64,000 bases of DNA from Streptomyces sp. BK208 (lineage in GTDB: Bacteria; Actinomycetota; Actinomycetes; Streptomycetales; Streptomycetaceae). The stretch is from NCBI RefSeq assembly GCF_004364245.1, contig NZ_SOAV01000004.1, forward strand, positions 372,001-436,000, in the 5' to 3' direction. Each line of letters starts with the position of its first letter. Within the stretch, counting starts at the first letter, position 1. Of this stretch, positions 24,815-32,711 are shown piece after piece. Under the pieces are notes generated by a model that saw only the letters and a list, made by a program, of their open reading frames with translations, searched no databases and was not told the origin of the DNA. The position numbers and the translations under genes were made by a program.

Positions 24815-25543
24815 GTGAGCGACAACCAACTGCGGATCGTCTGGATCTACCCGGACCTGCTCAGCACCTACGGCGACCAGGGCAACGCCCTGGTCGTGGA
24901 GCGCCGGGCCCGTCAGCGCGGCCTCGACGTGGCGCGGCTCGACGTGCGCAGCGACCAGCCGATCCCGACCTCCGGCGACATCTACCTGGTCGGCGGCGGC
25001 GAGGACCGCCCGCAGCGGCTCGCGGCCGAGCGGCTGCGCCGTGACGGCGGCCTGCACCGGGCGGTGGCGAACGGCGCCATCGTCTTCTCCGTCTGCGCCG
25101 GCTACCAGATCCTGGGCCACGAATTCATCAACGACCTCGGACAGCGCGAGCCCGGCCTCGGCCTGCTCGACGTGGTCTCGACCCGGGGCGAGGGCGCGCG
25201 GTGCGTCGGCGACGTCCTCGGCGACATCGACCCGCGGCTCGGTCTGCCGCCGCTGACCGGCTTCGAGAACCACCAGGGCGTCACCCACCTCGGCCCCACC
25301 GCCCGCCCGCTCGCCCAGGTCCGCTTCGGCAACGGCAACGGCACGGGGGACGGCACCGAGGGCGCGTACAACGACACGGTGTTCGGTACGTACATGCACG
25401 GCCCGGTGCTGGCGCGGAACCCGCAGATCGCGGACCTGCTGCTCAAGCTGGCCCTGGACGTGAACGCGCTGCCGCCGACGGACGACCGCTGGTACGAGGC
25501 GCTCCGCAACGAGCGCATCGCGGCCGCGCAGCAGCCCGCGTAG
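24815..25543 (+). CDS. gatD: Lipid II isoglutaminyl synthase, glutaminase subunit GatD
   Basis: 242 residues from GTG 24815. The class-I glutaminase nucleophile is Cys94 in VFSVCAGYQILGHEF, with the catalytic His at 195 in TYMHGP. N-terminal WIYPDLLSTYGDQGNALVV is the CobB/CobQ-like GatD signature. It hydrolyses glutamine and passes ammonia to MurT. Automatic annotation often calls it cobyric acid synthase; the murT neighbour argues against that. Its stop codon lies inside a 26-bp direct repeat. Confidence 0.95.
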   Translation: MSDNQLRIVWIYPDLLSTYGDQGNALVVERRARQRGLDVARLDVRSDQPIPTSGDIYLVGGGEDRPQRLAAERLRRDGGLHRAVANGAIVFSVCAGYQILGHEFINDLGQREPGLGLLDVVSTRGEGARCVGDVLGDIDPRLGLPPLTGFENHQGVTHLGPTARPLAQVRFGNGNGTGDGTEGAYNDTVFGTYMHGPVLARNPQIADLLLKLALDVNALPPTDDRWYEALRNERIAAAQQPA

Positions 25544-25594
25544 GTACGGCCGCGCGGCAGCCCGCGTAGGTACGGCCGCGCGGCAGCCCGCGTA
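25532..25594 (+). repeat. 26-bp direct duplication spanning the gatD stop
   Basis: A unit beginning CAGCCCGCGTAGGTACGG occurs at 25532-25557 and exactly again at 25558-25583, with a third partial copy to 25594. The first copy contains the gatD TAG stop, so the duplication carries a second in-register stop. It looks like a recent slippage event. Confidence 0.85.
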
Positions 25595-25696
25595 CGCCGG
25601 CCGTCGCGCGGCGACCTGCGTGACGCTCCCCGCCCCGGCCCTTCTGATGGCGCGTCCGCACAGGTGAGCGGGCTCGTCCAGTAGGCGGACGCACGG

Positions 25697-25726
25697 TTCG
25701 GTCCCGCCCCCCGTTGCCGCTAGGGT
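25697..25726 (+). promoter_or_regulatory. pfkA promoter (putative)
   Basis: TTCGGT (25697-25702), 18-bp spacer, TAGGGT (25721-25726), a common Streptomyces -10. The leader would be about 57 nt. Confidence 0.52.
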
Positions 25727-25789
25727 GGCGGGGATCGAGCCGGACAGCGCGGTCCGGACCCGTGCCACGTTGAGAAGGTATTTCGGGCT

Positions 25790-26815
25790 ATGCGCATTGG
25801 TGTCCTCACGTCCGGCGGCGATTGCCCCGGCCTGAACGCCGTCATCCGGTCCGTCGTGCACCGTGCCGTCGTCGACCACGGCGACGAGGTCATCGGTTTC
25901 CGGGACGGCTGGAAGGGCCTCCTGGAGTGCGACTACCTCAAGCTCGACCTCGACGCGGTCGGCGGCATCCTGGCCCGCGGCGGCACCATCCTCGGCTCGT
26001 CCCGGGTCCGTCCCGAGCACCTGCGGGACGGTGTCGAGCGGGCCCGCGGCCACGTCGAGGAACTCGGCCTGGACGCGATCATCCCGATCGGCGGCGAGGG
26101 CACGCTGAAGGCGGCCCGGCTGCTGTCCGACAACGGCCTGCCGATCGTCGGCGTGCCGAAGACCATCGACAACGACATAGCGGTCACCGACGTCACGTTC
26201 GGCTTCGACACCGCAGTGACCGTCGCCACCGAGGCCCTGGACCGGCTGAAGACCACCGCCGAGTCCCACCAGCGGGTGCTGATCGTCGAGGTCATGGGCC
26301 GCCACACCGGATGGATCGCGCTGCACTCGGGCATGGCGGCGGGCGCGCACGCCGTCGTCGTCCCGGAGCGGCCCTTCGACATCGACGAGCTGACGGCGAA
26401 GGTCGGCGAGCGGTTCTCCGCGGGCAAGCGGTTCGCGATCGTGGTGGCCGCGGAGGGTGCCAAGCCGAGGGCCGGGTCCATGGACTTCGACGAGGGCGGC
26501 AAGGACGTCTACGGCCACGAGCGCTTCGCCGGGATCGCCCGCCAGCTCTCCATCGAGCTGGAGGAGCGGCTCGGCAAGGAGGCCCGGCCGGTGATCCTCG
26601 GACACGTCCAGCGCGGCGGCACGCCGACGGCGTACGACCGGGTGCTGGCGACGCGGTTCGGGTGGCACGCGGTGGAGGCGGTGCACCGCGGGGAGTTCGG
26701 GAAGATGACGGCCCTGCGCGGGACGGACATCCAGATGGTGCCGCTGGCCGAGGCGGTGGAGTCGTTGAAGACGGTGCCGGACGCGCGGTACGCGGAGGCG
26801 GAGTGTGTTCTCTGA
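25790..26815 (+). CDS. pfkA: 6-phosphofructokinase
   Basis: 341 residues. TSGGDCPGLNAVIR binds the nucleotide phosphates; PKTIDNDI places the catalytic Asp at 127; MGRHTGWIAL and HVQRGGTPTAYDR bind fructose 6-phosphate. The phosphate-donor discriminator at 104 is Gly (GGEGT), which is the ATP-dependent form; pyrophosphate-dependent enzymes carry Asp there. It phosphorylates fructose 6-phosphate in glycolysis. By context it corresponds to the third S. coelicolor paralogue (recall). ATG 25790 has GAGAAGG upstream. Confidence 0.95.
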   Translation: MRIGVLTSGGDCPGLNAVIRSVVHRAVVDHGDEVIGFRDGWKGLLECDYLKLDLDAVGGILARGGTILGSSRVRPEHLRDGVERARGHVEELGLDAIIPIGGEGTLKAARLLSDNGLPIVGVPKTIDNDIAVTDVTFGFDTAVTVATEALDRLKTTAESHQRVLIVEVMGRHTGWIALHSGMAAGAHAVVVPERPFDIDELTAKVGERFSAGKRFAIVVAAEGAKPRAGSMDFDEGGKDVYGHERFAGIARQLSIELEERLGKEARPVILGHVQRGGTPTAYDRVLATRFGWHAVEAVHRGEFGKMTALRGTDIQMVPLAEAVESLKTVPDARYAEAECVL

Positions 26816-26846
26816 CCTGCCGGTCGGAGCTCGGGCCTTGAGGTGA

Positions 26847-26935
26847 TGCGCGGCCTGCGGGCCGTTTGCGGTTCGTCGCGCCCACGCGGCGGCGCCGCAG
26901 ATCGGTACAGCCCCGCGCCGCTGACGGGGCGCTGT
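26847..26935. repeat. Dispersed Streptomyces extragenic repeat (candidate)
   Basis: The stretch with GCGGCCTGCGGGCCGT, TCGTCGCGCCCACGCGGCGG and ACAGCCCCGCGCC closely resembles a sequence that, from memory, recurs in many intergenic regions of Streptomyces genomes. It contains several short inverted repeats and lies in the 219-base gap after pfkA. Whether it is a REP-like element needs a genome search. Confidence 0.5.
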
Positions 26936-26936
26936 G

Positions 26937-26968
26937 CCGCCCCCGGTTGAGAATGCTGCCGGGGGCGG
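26937..26968. terminator. pfkA terminator hairpin
   Basis: CCGCCCCCGG (26937-26946) pairs perfectly with CCGGGGGCGG (26959-26968), 12-nt loop, followed by TTCT. It separates pfkA from the CtaG-like gene. Confidence 0.72.
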
Positions 26969-27034
26969 TTCTACGCTTGCTTCGGACAAGCGGCGTGCAA
27001 CCGCGCTCAACCCCCACGAAACAGGAGCCGGCGG

Positions 27035-27985
27035 ATGGATCACAGCGGGCACGGCATGACGATGGATCTGCCGCCGTTCACGCTGGGGCGAGGGCTCGCC
27101 TGGTCGGCGGACCCGTTCTTCCTGATCGCCTGCCTCGTGGGGCTGGCGCTCTACGGCTGGGGTGTCGCCCGCCTGGTGCGGCGCGGTGACAAGTGGCCGG
27201 TCGGGCGCACCGTGGCCTTCGTCGCCGGCGTGCTGAGCGTCGCCCTGATGATGTGCACCAAGCTGAACGACTACGGCATGGTCATGTTCAGCGTGCACAT
27301 GGTCCAGCACATGGTGATCAGCATGGTGTCGCCGATCCTGCTGCTGCTGGGCGCCCCGATCACGCTGGCGCTGCGCGCGCTGCCCCCGGCGGGCCGTGGC
27401 CGCAAGGGGCCCCGTGAACTGCTGCTGATGCTGCTGCACAGCCGGTACATGCGGATCATCACCCATCCGGCGTTCACCATCCCGCTGTTCATCGCGAGCC
27501 TGTACGCGCTGTACTTCACCCCGCTCTTCGACACCCTGATGGGCTCCCAGGCCGGGCACATCGGGATGATGGTGCACTTCCTCGCCGTCGGTGTGGTGTT
27601 CTTCTGGCCGATCATGGGCGTGGACCCGGGACCGCACCGGCCGGGCTACCTGATGCGGATGCTGGAGCTGTTCGCGGGCATGCCGTTCCACGCGTTCTTC
27701 GGCATCGCGCTGATGATGGCCTCCTCGCCGATGGTCGGCACGTTCGAGAACCCGCCCGCCTCACTCGGTATCGACGCGCTCTCCGACCAGAACGCGGCCG
27801 GCGGCATCGCCTGGGCCTTCAGCGAGGTCCCGTCGGTGCTCGTGCTGCTCGCCCTGCTGTTCCAGTGGTACGCCTCGGAGGAGCGCCAGGCCCGGCGCAG
27901 CGACCGGGCCGCCGACCGCGACGGCGACAAGGAGCTCGCGGCGTACAACGCCTACCTGGCCTCGCTGAACACCCGGGGCGGCTGA
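27035..27985 (+). CDS. CtaG/caa3-type cytochrome c oxidase assembly membrane protein
   Basis: 316 residues with about seven membrane helices. The start MDHSGHGMTM is His/Met-rich and may bind copper. VHMVQHMVISMVSPILLLLGAP, then LMRMLELFAGMPFHAFFGIALM, are conserved blocks of the CtaG_caa3 family, whose intramembrane His residues are implicated in copper insertion into cytochrome oxidase. The C-terminus is cytoplasmic and charged. ATG 27035 is preceded by AGGAGCC. Confidence 0.9.
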   Translation: MDHSGHGMTMDLPPFTLGRGLAWSADPFFLIACLVGLALYGWGVARLVRRGDKWPVGRTVAFVAGVLSVALMMCTKLNDYGMVMFSVHMVQHMVISMVSPILLLLGAPITLALRALPPAGRGRKGPRELLLMLLHSRYMRIITHPAFTIPLFIASLYALYFTPLFDTLMGSQAGHIGMMVHFLAVGVVFFWPIMGVDPGPHRPGYLMRMLELFAGMPFHAFFGIALMMASSPMVGTFENPPASLGIDALSDQNAAGGIAWAFSEVPSVLVLLALLFQWYASEERQARRSDRAADRDGDKELAAYNAYLASLNTRGG

Positions 27986-28076
27986 CCCCGCGACGGCACG
28001 CATCTCGTCGTCCGCACCCCTTCGGAGCCGGAACCGGGGCACCATAGGAGGAGCGGACCACGAGGAGGGTGTTGCG

Positions 28077-28247
28077 ATGCCCGGTTCCACGGACAGTTCG
28101 ACGAAGACGATGGGAGCGCTCACCATCGGCGGGCTCGTCGCGGTGACGGCCTACACGGTGGCGCTCGGAAGCAACGGCTGGCTGTGGTTCGGCTGGGTCG
28201 TGCTCGGTCTGATCACTGTGGGGCTGGTGGCCACGCGCAGCGCCTGA
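28077..28247 (+). CDS. Small membrane protein, 56 residues
   Basis: Too short for most gene callers. MPGSTDSSTKTMGALTIGGL begins it; two closely spaced hydrophobic segments follow (LTIGGLVAVTAYTVAL and WLWFGWVVLGLITVGLVA). GAGGAGGG lies 7 nt before the ATG and argues for real translation. Codon third positions are G/C as expected. Function unknown; it follows the CtaG-like gene and could share its transcript. Confidence 0.72.
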   Translation: MPGSTDSSTKTMGALTIGGLVAVTAYTVALGSNGWLWFGWVVLGLITVGLVATRSA

Positions 28248-28261
28248 GCCCCTCGCGGGGC
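28248..28261. terminator. Short hairpin between convergent genes
   Basis: GCCCC-TCGC-GGGGC forms a 5-bp stem immediately after the small membrane protein stop and 8 bases before the convergent kinase stop. Small, but suitably placed. Confidence 0.45.
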
Positions 28262-28269
28262 GCCCCGGC

Positions 28270-29487
28270 TCACTCGCGGCCGATCCGGCCCGCCGAGTGC
28301 ACGCCCGGCTGGTACTTCGGCAGCCGGACCGTGATCTTCATGCCCGCGCCGACGGCCGTCTCGATGACGAGGCCGTGGTCGTCTCCGTAGACCTGGCGGA
28401 GGCGGTCGTCGACGTTGGACAGTCCGATGCCGCCCGACGGGCTGACCTCGCGCGCCAAGATGCGGCGCAGCAGGTCCGGGTCCATGCCGGCGCCGTCGTC
28501 CTCGATGACGACCAGTGCCTCGGCGCCCGTGTCCTGGGCGGTGATCTGGATGCGGCAGCGGTCGGCCTTGCCCTCCAGGCCGTGTTTGACGGCGTTCTCC
28601 ACGAGGGGCTGGAGGCAGAGGAAGGGCAGCGCGACCGGCAGTACCTCGGGGGCGATCTGGAGGGTGACGGCGAGGCGGTCGCCGAAGCGGGCCCGCACCA
28701 GCGCCAGGTAGTGGTCGATGGCGTGCAGCTCGTCGGCGAGCGTGGTGAAGTCGCCGTGCCTGCGGAACGAGTAGCGGGTGAAGTCGGCGAACTCCAGGAG
28801 CAGCTCACGGGCACGCTCGGGGTCGGTGCGCACGAAGGACGCGATCACCGCGAGCGAGTTGAAGATGAAGTGCGGGGAGATCTGCGCGCGCAGCGCCTTG
28901 ATCTCGGCCTCGATGAGGCGGGTGCGGGACCTGTCGAGGTCGGCCAGCTCCAGCTGGACGGAGACCCAGCGGGCCACTTCCCCGGCCGCGCGGACCAGGA
29001 CGGCGGACTCGCGGGGCGCGCAGGCGACGAGGGCGCCGTGCACCCGGTCGTCGACGGTGAGCGGGGCGACGACGGCCCAGCGCACCGTGCAGTCCGGGGT
29101 GTCGCAGGTGAGCCGGAAGGCTTCGCCGCGTCCGCTCTCCAGCGGCCCCGAGAGCCGTTCCATGATCTCGGCGCGATGGTGGGTACCGAGGCCGTCCCAG
29201 ACCAGCACCTCTTCGAGGTCGGTCAGGCACAGCGCGTCCGTTCCCAGCAGCGAGCGCAGCTTGCGGGCCGACTTGCCCGCGGTCTCCTCGGTCAGGCCCG
29301 CACGCAGCGGCGGAGCGGCCAGCGAGGCGGTGTGCAGGGTCTGGAAGGTGGCGTGCTCCACGGGGGTGCCCAGGCCGCCGAGGTGCTGCGGGCGGGCCGT
29401 GCGCCGCCCCAGCCAGAAGCCGGCGGCCAGCAGGGGGAGCAGGGCGACGGCGAGGCCCGCCAGGAAACCGCCGGCGGAGCCGCTCAC
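28270..29487 (-). CDS. LytS/YehU-type sensor histidine kinase
   Basis: 405 residues from a GTG overlapping the symporter stop. One N-terminal membrane helix (GGFLAGLAVALLPLLAAGFWLG) is followed by a GAF-like sensing region (about 60-190), the His_kinase domain ALRAQISPHFIFNSLAVIASF (phosphorylated His in SPHF), and a HATPase with PLVENAVKHGLEGK and SPSGGIGLSNVDDRL. It pairs with the LytTR regulator at the other end of the operon. Coupling to a cation/acetate-type symporter suggests it senses or cooperates with uptake of a small carboxylate. Confidence 0.92.
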   Translation of the reverse strand: MSGSAGGFLAGLAVALLPLLAAGFWLGRRTARPQHLGGLGTPVEHATFQTLHTASLAAPPLRAGLTEETAGKSARKLRSLLGTDALCLTDLEEVLVWDGLGTHHRAEIMERLSGPLESGRGEAFRLTCDTPDCTVRWAVVAPLTVDDRVHGALVACAPRESAVLVRAAGEVARWVSVQLELADLDRSRTRLIEAEIKALRAQISPHFIFNSLAVIASFVRTDPERARELLLEFADFTRYSFRRHGDFTTLADELHAIDHYLALVRARFGDRLAVTLQIAPEVLPVALPFLCLQPLVENAVKHGLEGKADRCRIQITAQDTGAEALVVIEDDGAGMDPDLLRRILAREVSPSGGIGLSNVDDRLRQVYGDDHGLVIETAVGAGMKITVRLPKYQPGVHSAGRIGRE

Positions 29488-31352
29488 CGCGTCGTCTCCT
29501 TGCGCGGGCCGTCCGTCACCCGCACGTCGTCCGTACGCCTGCCGTCAGTGTGCGCGCCGACGGTGGGCCCGCGGTCCGTACGCCCGTCATCCGTACGCCC
29601 GTCGCCCGTGCGTGGATCCTCCGTGCGCGGTTCCTCCGCACGCAACTCCTCCGCACGCAGTTCCTCCGGCAGGTGGAAGCGGGCCAGGATCGCCGCCGTT
29701 CCGGGCGGTACGCGGCCCGGGGTGGCCAGGGAGACCAGCACCATGGTGAGGAAGCCCAGCGGCACCGACCACAGGGCGGGCCAGGCCAGCAGCGCGTGCC
29801 GCGCGCCTCCGCCGCCGGGGAAGCCGCCCATGGTGGCCGCGACGGCGAGCAGGGCGGAGCCGCCGCCCACCAGCATCCCGGCCGCGGCGCCGGGCGGGGT
29901 GAGCCGCCGCCACCAGATGCCGAGGACGAGCAGCGGGCAGAAGGAGGAGGCGGACACGGCGAAGGCGAGGCCGACGGCGTCGGCGACCGGCAGTCCGCCC
30001 ACCAGCGCGCTCGCCGCCAGCGGCACGGCCATGGCGAGCAGGGTGCCGAGCCGGAAGTGCGGCACCGCGCGGGACGGCAGCACGTCCTGGGTGAGCACGC
30101 CCGCGACGGCCATGGTGAGGCCCGACGCGGTGGACAGGAAGGCCGCGAAGGCGCCGCCCGCGACCAGCGCGCCGAGCAGGTCGCCGCCCACTCCCCCGAT
30201 CACCCGGTCGGGCAGCAGCAGGACGGCGGCGTCGGCGTCCCCGGTGAGGGTCAGCTCGGGCGCGTACAGGCGGCCGAGGGCGCCGTAGAGGGGCGGCAGC
30301 AGGTAGAAGGCGCCGATCAGGCCGAGCACGGCGACGGTGGTGCGGCGGGCGGCGACGCCGTGCGGACTGGTGTAGAAGCGGACCACGACGTGCGGCAGGC
30401 CCATGGTGCCCAGGAAGGTGGCCAGGATCAGGCCGTACGTGGCGTACAGCGGGCGTTCCGTGCGGCTTTCGGCCCGGGAGGGCGACAGGGCGTCGTCGGC
30501 GCCGCGCCCGGCGGCGGGTACGGGGGTGTCCGCGGCGAAGGTGAGGCGGGTGCCGGCCTCGATGCGGTGTGTGCCGGCGGGCAGCGCGACACGGGCGCCG
30601 TCGCGGGCGCGGCCGTCCACGGTGCCGTCGACGGTGACCGTCAGCGGCTCGTCGAGCTTGAGGGTGAGGGCGTCGTCGACCCGGACCGAGCGCTGCTCGC
30701 GGAAGGTGGCGGGTTCCTCGAAGGGGCGTCCGGGGGCGCCGTCGCCCTGCCAGGCCAGCACCAGGAAGAGGGCGGGGACGAGGAGGGCCGTGAGTTTGAG
30801 CCAGAACTGGAAGGCCTGGACGAAGGTGATGCTGCGCATGCCGCCGGCCGCGACGATGGCGGTCACGACGACGGCGACGATCACCCCGCCCAGCCGGTCG
30901 GGCGCACCGCTGAGCACCGTCAGGGTCAGCCCGGCGCCCTGGAGCTGGGGCAGCAGGTACAGCCAGCCGACCCCGACGACGAAGGCCCCCGCGAGCCGCC
31001 GGACCCCTGGGGAGGCGAGCCGGGCCTCGGCGAAGTCGGGCAGCGTGTAGGCGCCCGAGCGGCGCAGCGGGGCGGCGACGAAGAGGAGCAGGACGAGGTA
31101 TCCGGCGGTGTAGCCGACCGGGTACCAGAGCATGTCGGGGCCCTGGACCAGGACCAGCCCCGCGATGCCGAGGAAGGACGCGGCGGAGAGGTACTCGCCG
31201 CTGATGGCGGCGGCGTTGAGGCGGGGGCCGACGGTGCGGGAGGCGACGTAGAAGTCGGAGGTGGTGCGGGAGATGCGCAGGCCGAAGGCGCCGACGAGGA
31301 CGGTGGCGACGACGACCAGGGCGACGGCGGGTATGGCGTAGCTGGAGTTCAT
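29484..31352 (-). CDS. Sodium:solute symporter (acetate/ActP type)
   Basis: 622 residues with about 13 membrane spans. RTTSDFYVASRTVGPRLNAAAISGEYLSAASFLG is the SSS N-terminal signature; TFLGTMGLPHVVVRFYTSPH and GAFAAFLSTASGLTMAVAGVL line the sodium and substrate sites, as in ActP/MctP. An unusual roughly 100-residue loop (about 225-320) rich in Asp/Arg/Thr interrupts the membrane core. The cytoplasmic tail is repetitive (EELRAEELRAEEPRTEDPRT). ATG 31352 overlaps the stop of a 42-codon gene (ATGA), and its own stop overlaps the kinase GTG. The DUF485 gene upstream is the standard partner of acetate permeases. Confidence 0.92.
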   Translation of the reverse strand: MNSSYAIPAVALVVVATVLVGAFGLRISRTTSDFYVASRTVGPRLNAAAISGEYLSAASFLGIAGLVLVQGPDMLWYPVGYTAGYLVLLLFVAAPLRRSGAYTLPDFAEARLASPGVRRLAGAFVVGVGWLYLLPQLQGAGLTLTVLSGAPDRLGGVIVAVVVTAIVAAGGMRSITFVQAFQFWLKLTALLVPALFLVLAWQGDGAPGRPFEEPATFREQRSVRVDDALTLKLDEPLTVTVDGTVDGRARDGARVALPAGTHRIEAGTRLTFAADTPVPAAGRGADDALSPSRAESRTERPLYATYGLILATFLGTMGLPHVVVRFYTSPHGVAARRTTVAVLGLIGAFYLLPPLYGALGRLYAPELTLTGDADAAVLLLPDRVIGGVGGDLLGALVAGGAFAAFLSTASGLTMAVAGVLTQDVLPSRAVPHFRLGTLLAMAVPLAASALVGGLPVADAVGLAFAVSASSFCPLLVLGIWWRRLTPPGAAAGMLVGGGSALLAVAATMGGFPGGGGARHALLAWPALWSVPLGFLTMVLVSLATPGRVPPGTAAILARFHLPEELRAEELRAEEPRTEDPRTGDGRTDDGRTDRGPTVGAHTDGRRTDDVRVTDGPRKETTR

Positions 31353-31477
31353 GGCGCCTTCCCGGCCGCGTCCTCGTTCTTCTCGTGCAGACCCTCGGCC
31401 TCGTCCCACTCGTGCACGGCCTCGGCCTCGTCCCACTCGTGCACGGCCTCGGCCGCGTTCTCGTCCGGCGGGGTCAT
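31349..31477 (-). CDS. Tiny acidic repeat protein, 42 residues, coupled on both sides
   Basis: MTPPDENAAEAVHEWDEAEA starts a highly acidic peptide with two exact and one degenerate copy of a 9-residue unit (AVHEWDEAE, AVHEWDEAE, GLHEKNEDA). The underlying DNA has a 27-bp tandem repeat at 31393-31446. Its ATG overlaps the DUF485 stop as ATGA (31477-31474), and its stop overlaps the symporter ATG as ATGA (31352-31349). Two 4-bp overlaps in a row indicate a translated gene or a translational coupling element. No membrane helix, no known domain. It could bind metal through His/Asp/Glu, or only pass ribosomes to the symporter. Confidence 0.68.
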   Translation of the reverse strand: MTPPDENAAEAVHEWDEAEAVHEWDEAEGLHEKNEDAAGKAP

Positions 31478-31869
31478 CGGTCCTCGACGAGCCGTACGAA
31501 GTCGCGTTCGTTGCGCTCGGCGCGGCGCACGTACCAGCGGGCGAGGAGGACCAGCGGGGCGTACAGGCCGAACCCGAGGACGGCCCACTCCAGGTGGCGG
31601 GCGTCGGGCAGCGCCGCGAACAGCAGCGGGAGCGGGCCGACGAGGAGGCCGAGGACCGCGAGGGCGGTGAGACCGGCGCGCAGCTGGCTGCGCATCAGGG
31701 AGCGGACGTAGGTGTGGCCGAGGGTGGTCTGTTCGTCGATCTCGGTGCGCGGGCGGTAGTGGCCGGAGGCCTGGGGGTGCCGCCCGCGCGAGCGGAGCCG
31801 GGCGGGCGGGGCGGTGCGCCGGGGCGGGCCGGTGACGGTGACGCGGCGTTCGGCGGGGTCCTGGGGCAC
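31474..31869 (-). CDS. DUF485-type inner membrane protein, symporter partner
   Basis: 131 residues from GTG 31869, three bases after the regulator stop. The charged N-terminus (about 1-50) is followed by YVRSLMRSQLRAGLTALAVL, two membrane helices (LTALAVLGLLVGPLPLLFA, AVLGFGLYAPLVLLARWYV) and RRAERNERDFVRLVED, the C-terminal signature of DUF485. Its E. coli analogue YjcH lies beside the acetate permease gene actP. Probably a small accessory subunit of the symporter. Confidence 0.85.
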   Translation of the reverse strand: MPQDPAERRVTVTGPPRRTAPPARLRSRGRHPQASGHYRPRTEIDEQTTLGHTYVRSLMRSQLRAGLTALAVLGLLVGPLPLLFAALPDARHLEWAVLGFGLYAPLVLLARWYVRRAERNERDFVRLVEDR

Positions 31870-31872
31870 GGC

Positions 31873-32634
31873 TCACGGCCTCCGCATGAGCAGGTCCCGC
31901 AGCTCGCGGGCGTGGCGCCGGCTGACCTGGAGTTCCTCCGTGCCGACCAGGACGCTGACGGTGCCGGCGTCCAGGCGCAGCTCGCCGATGTGACGCAGGG
32001 CGACGAGGTGGCGGCGGTGGATGCGGACGAAGCCGCGGGCGCGCCAGCGCTCCTCCAGGGTGGACAGGGGGATGCGGACGAGGTGGCTGCCCCGGTCGGT
32101 GTGCAGGCGGGCGTAGTCGCCCTGGGCCTCGACGTGGGTGATGTCGTCGACGGGGACGAAGCGGGTGACGCCGCCCAGTTCCACGGTGACGTGGTCGGGG
32201 TCGGGCTCGTGCACGGGTATGCGCGGGGCGGGCACGGCGGCGGTGCCGCGCCGTTCGACGGCCCGCCGCACGGCTTCCGCCAGCCGCTCCCTGCGCACCG
32301 GTTTGAGCACGTAGTCGACGGCCTTGAGGTCGAAGGCCTGGACGGCGAAGTCCTCGTGCGCGGTGACGAACACGACCAGCGGCGGCCGGGCGAACCCGGT
32401 CAGCAGCCGGGCGAGGTCCAGTCCGTCGAGGCCGGGCGTCTGGATGTCGAGGAAGACGACGTCGATGGCGTCCGGCCCGTCCGGGCCCGACTCCAGGGCC
32501 CGGTTGATGCGGCGCAGCGCCTCGGTCGCGTCGCTCGCTCCCTCCGCGGTGCCGATGCGGGGGTCGGCGTTCAGCAGGTACACGAGTTCCTCGAGCGAGG
32601 GGCGTTCGTCGTCGACAGCCAGGGCGCGCAGCAT
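31873..32634 (-). CDS. LytTR-family response regulator
   Basis: 253 residues. Receiver: MLRALAVDDERPSLEEL with the acidic pair, VFLDIQTPGLDG with the phosphorylated Asp, VTAHEDFAVQAFDLKAVDYVLKPV with the switch Thr and Lys. The C-terminal LytTR domain (about 155-250) has VDDITHVEAQGDYARLHTDRG and RIHRRHLVALRHI. The start at 32634 fits the receiver; an upstream in-frame start at 32670 adds 12 residues without a ribosome site. First gene of the LytTR / DUF485 / tiny protein / symporter / kinase operon. Confidence 0.92.
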   Translation of the reverse strand: MLRALAVDDERPSLEELVYLLNADPRIGTAEGASDATEALRRINRALESGPDGPDAIDVVFLDIQTPGLDGLDLARLLTGFARPPLVVFVTAHEDFAVQAFDLKAVDYVLKPVRRERLAEAVRRAVERRGTAAVPAPRIPVHEPDPDHVTVELGGVTRFVPVDDITHVEAQGDYARLHTDRGSHLVRIPLSTLEERWRARGFVRIHRRHLVALRHIGELRLDAGTVSVLVGTEELQVSRRHARELRDLLMRRP

Positions 32635-32687
32635 GAACGTGGAGTGTAGGGGCGATCCGAGCGCCTGCACACGCCCGCGACGTGGCC

Positions 32688-32705
32688 GTATCCGCTGGAT
32701 ACAGT
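32688..32705 (+). promoter_or_regulatory. asnC-type gene: -10 element with overlapping palindrome
   Basis: GTATCC-GCT-GGATAC (32688-32702) is a perfect 6-3-6 inverted repeat. The -10 hexamer TACAGT (32700-32705) overlaps its right end and ends 6 nt before the ATG at 32712, predicting a leaderless mRNA and autorepression by the AsnC-family protein. Confidence 0.65.
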
Positions 32706-32711
32706 GCCCGC

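Noticed and set aside
24815..25543. Cobyric acid synthase (CobQ) call for gatD
   Set aside because: Too short for CobQ, lacks the dethiobiotin-synthetase-like domain, and is paired with MurT.
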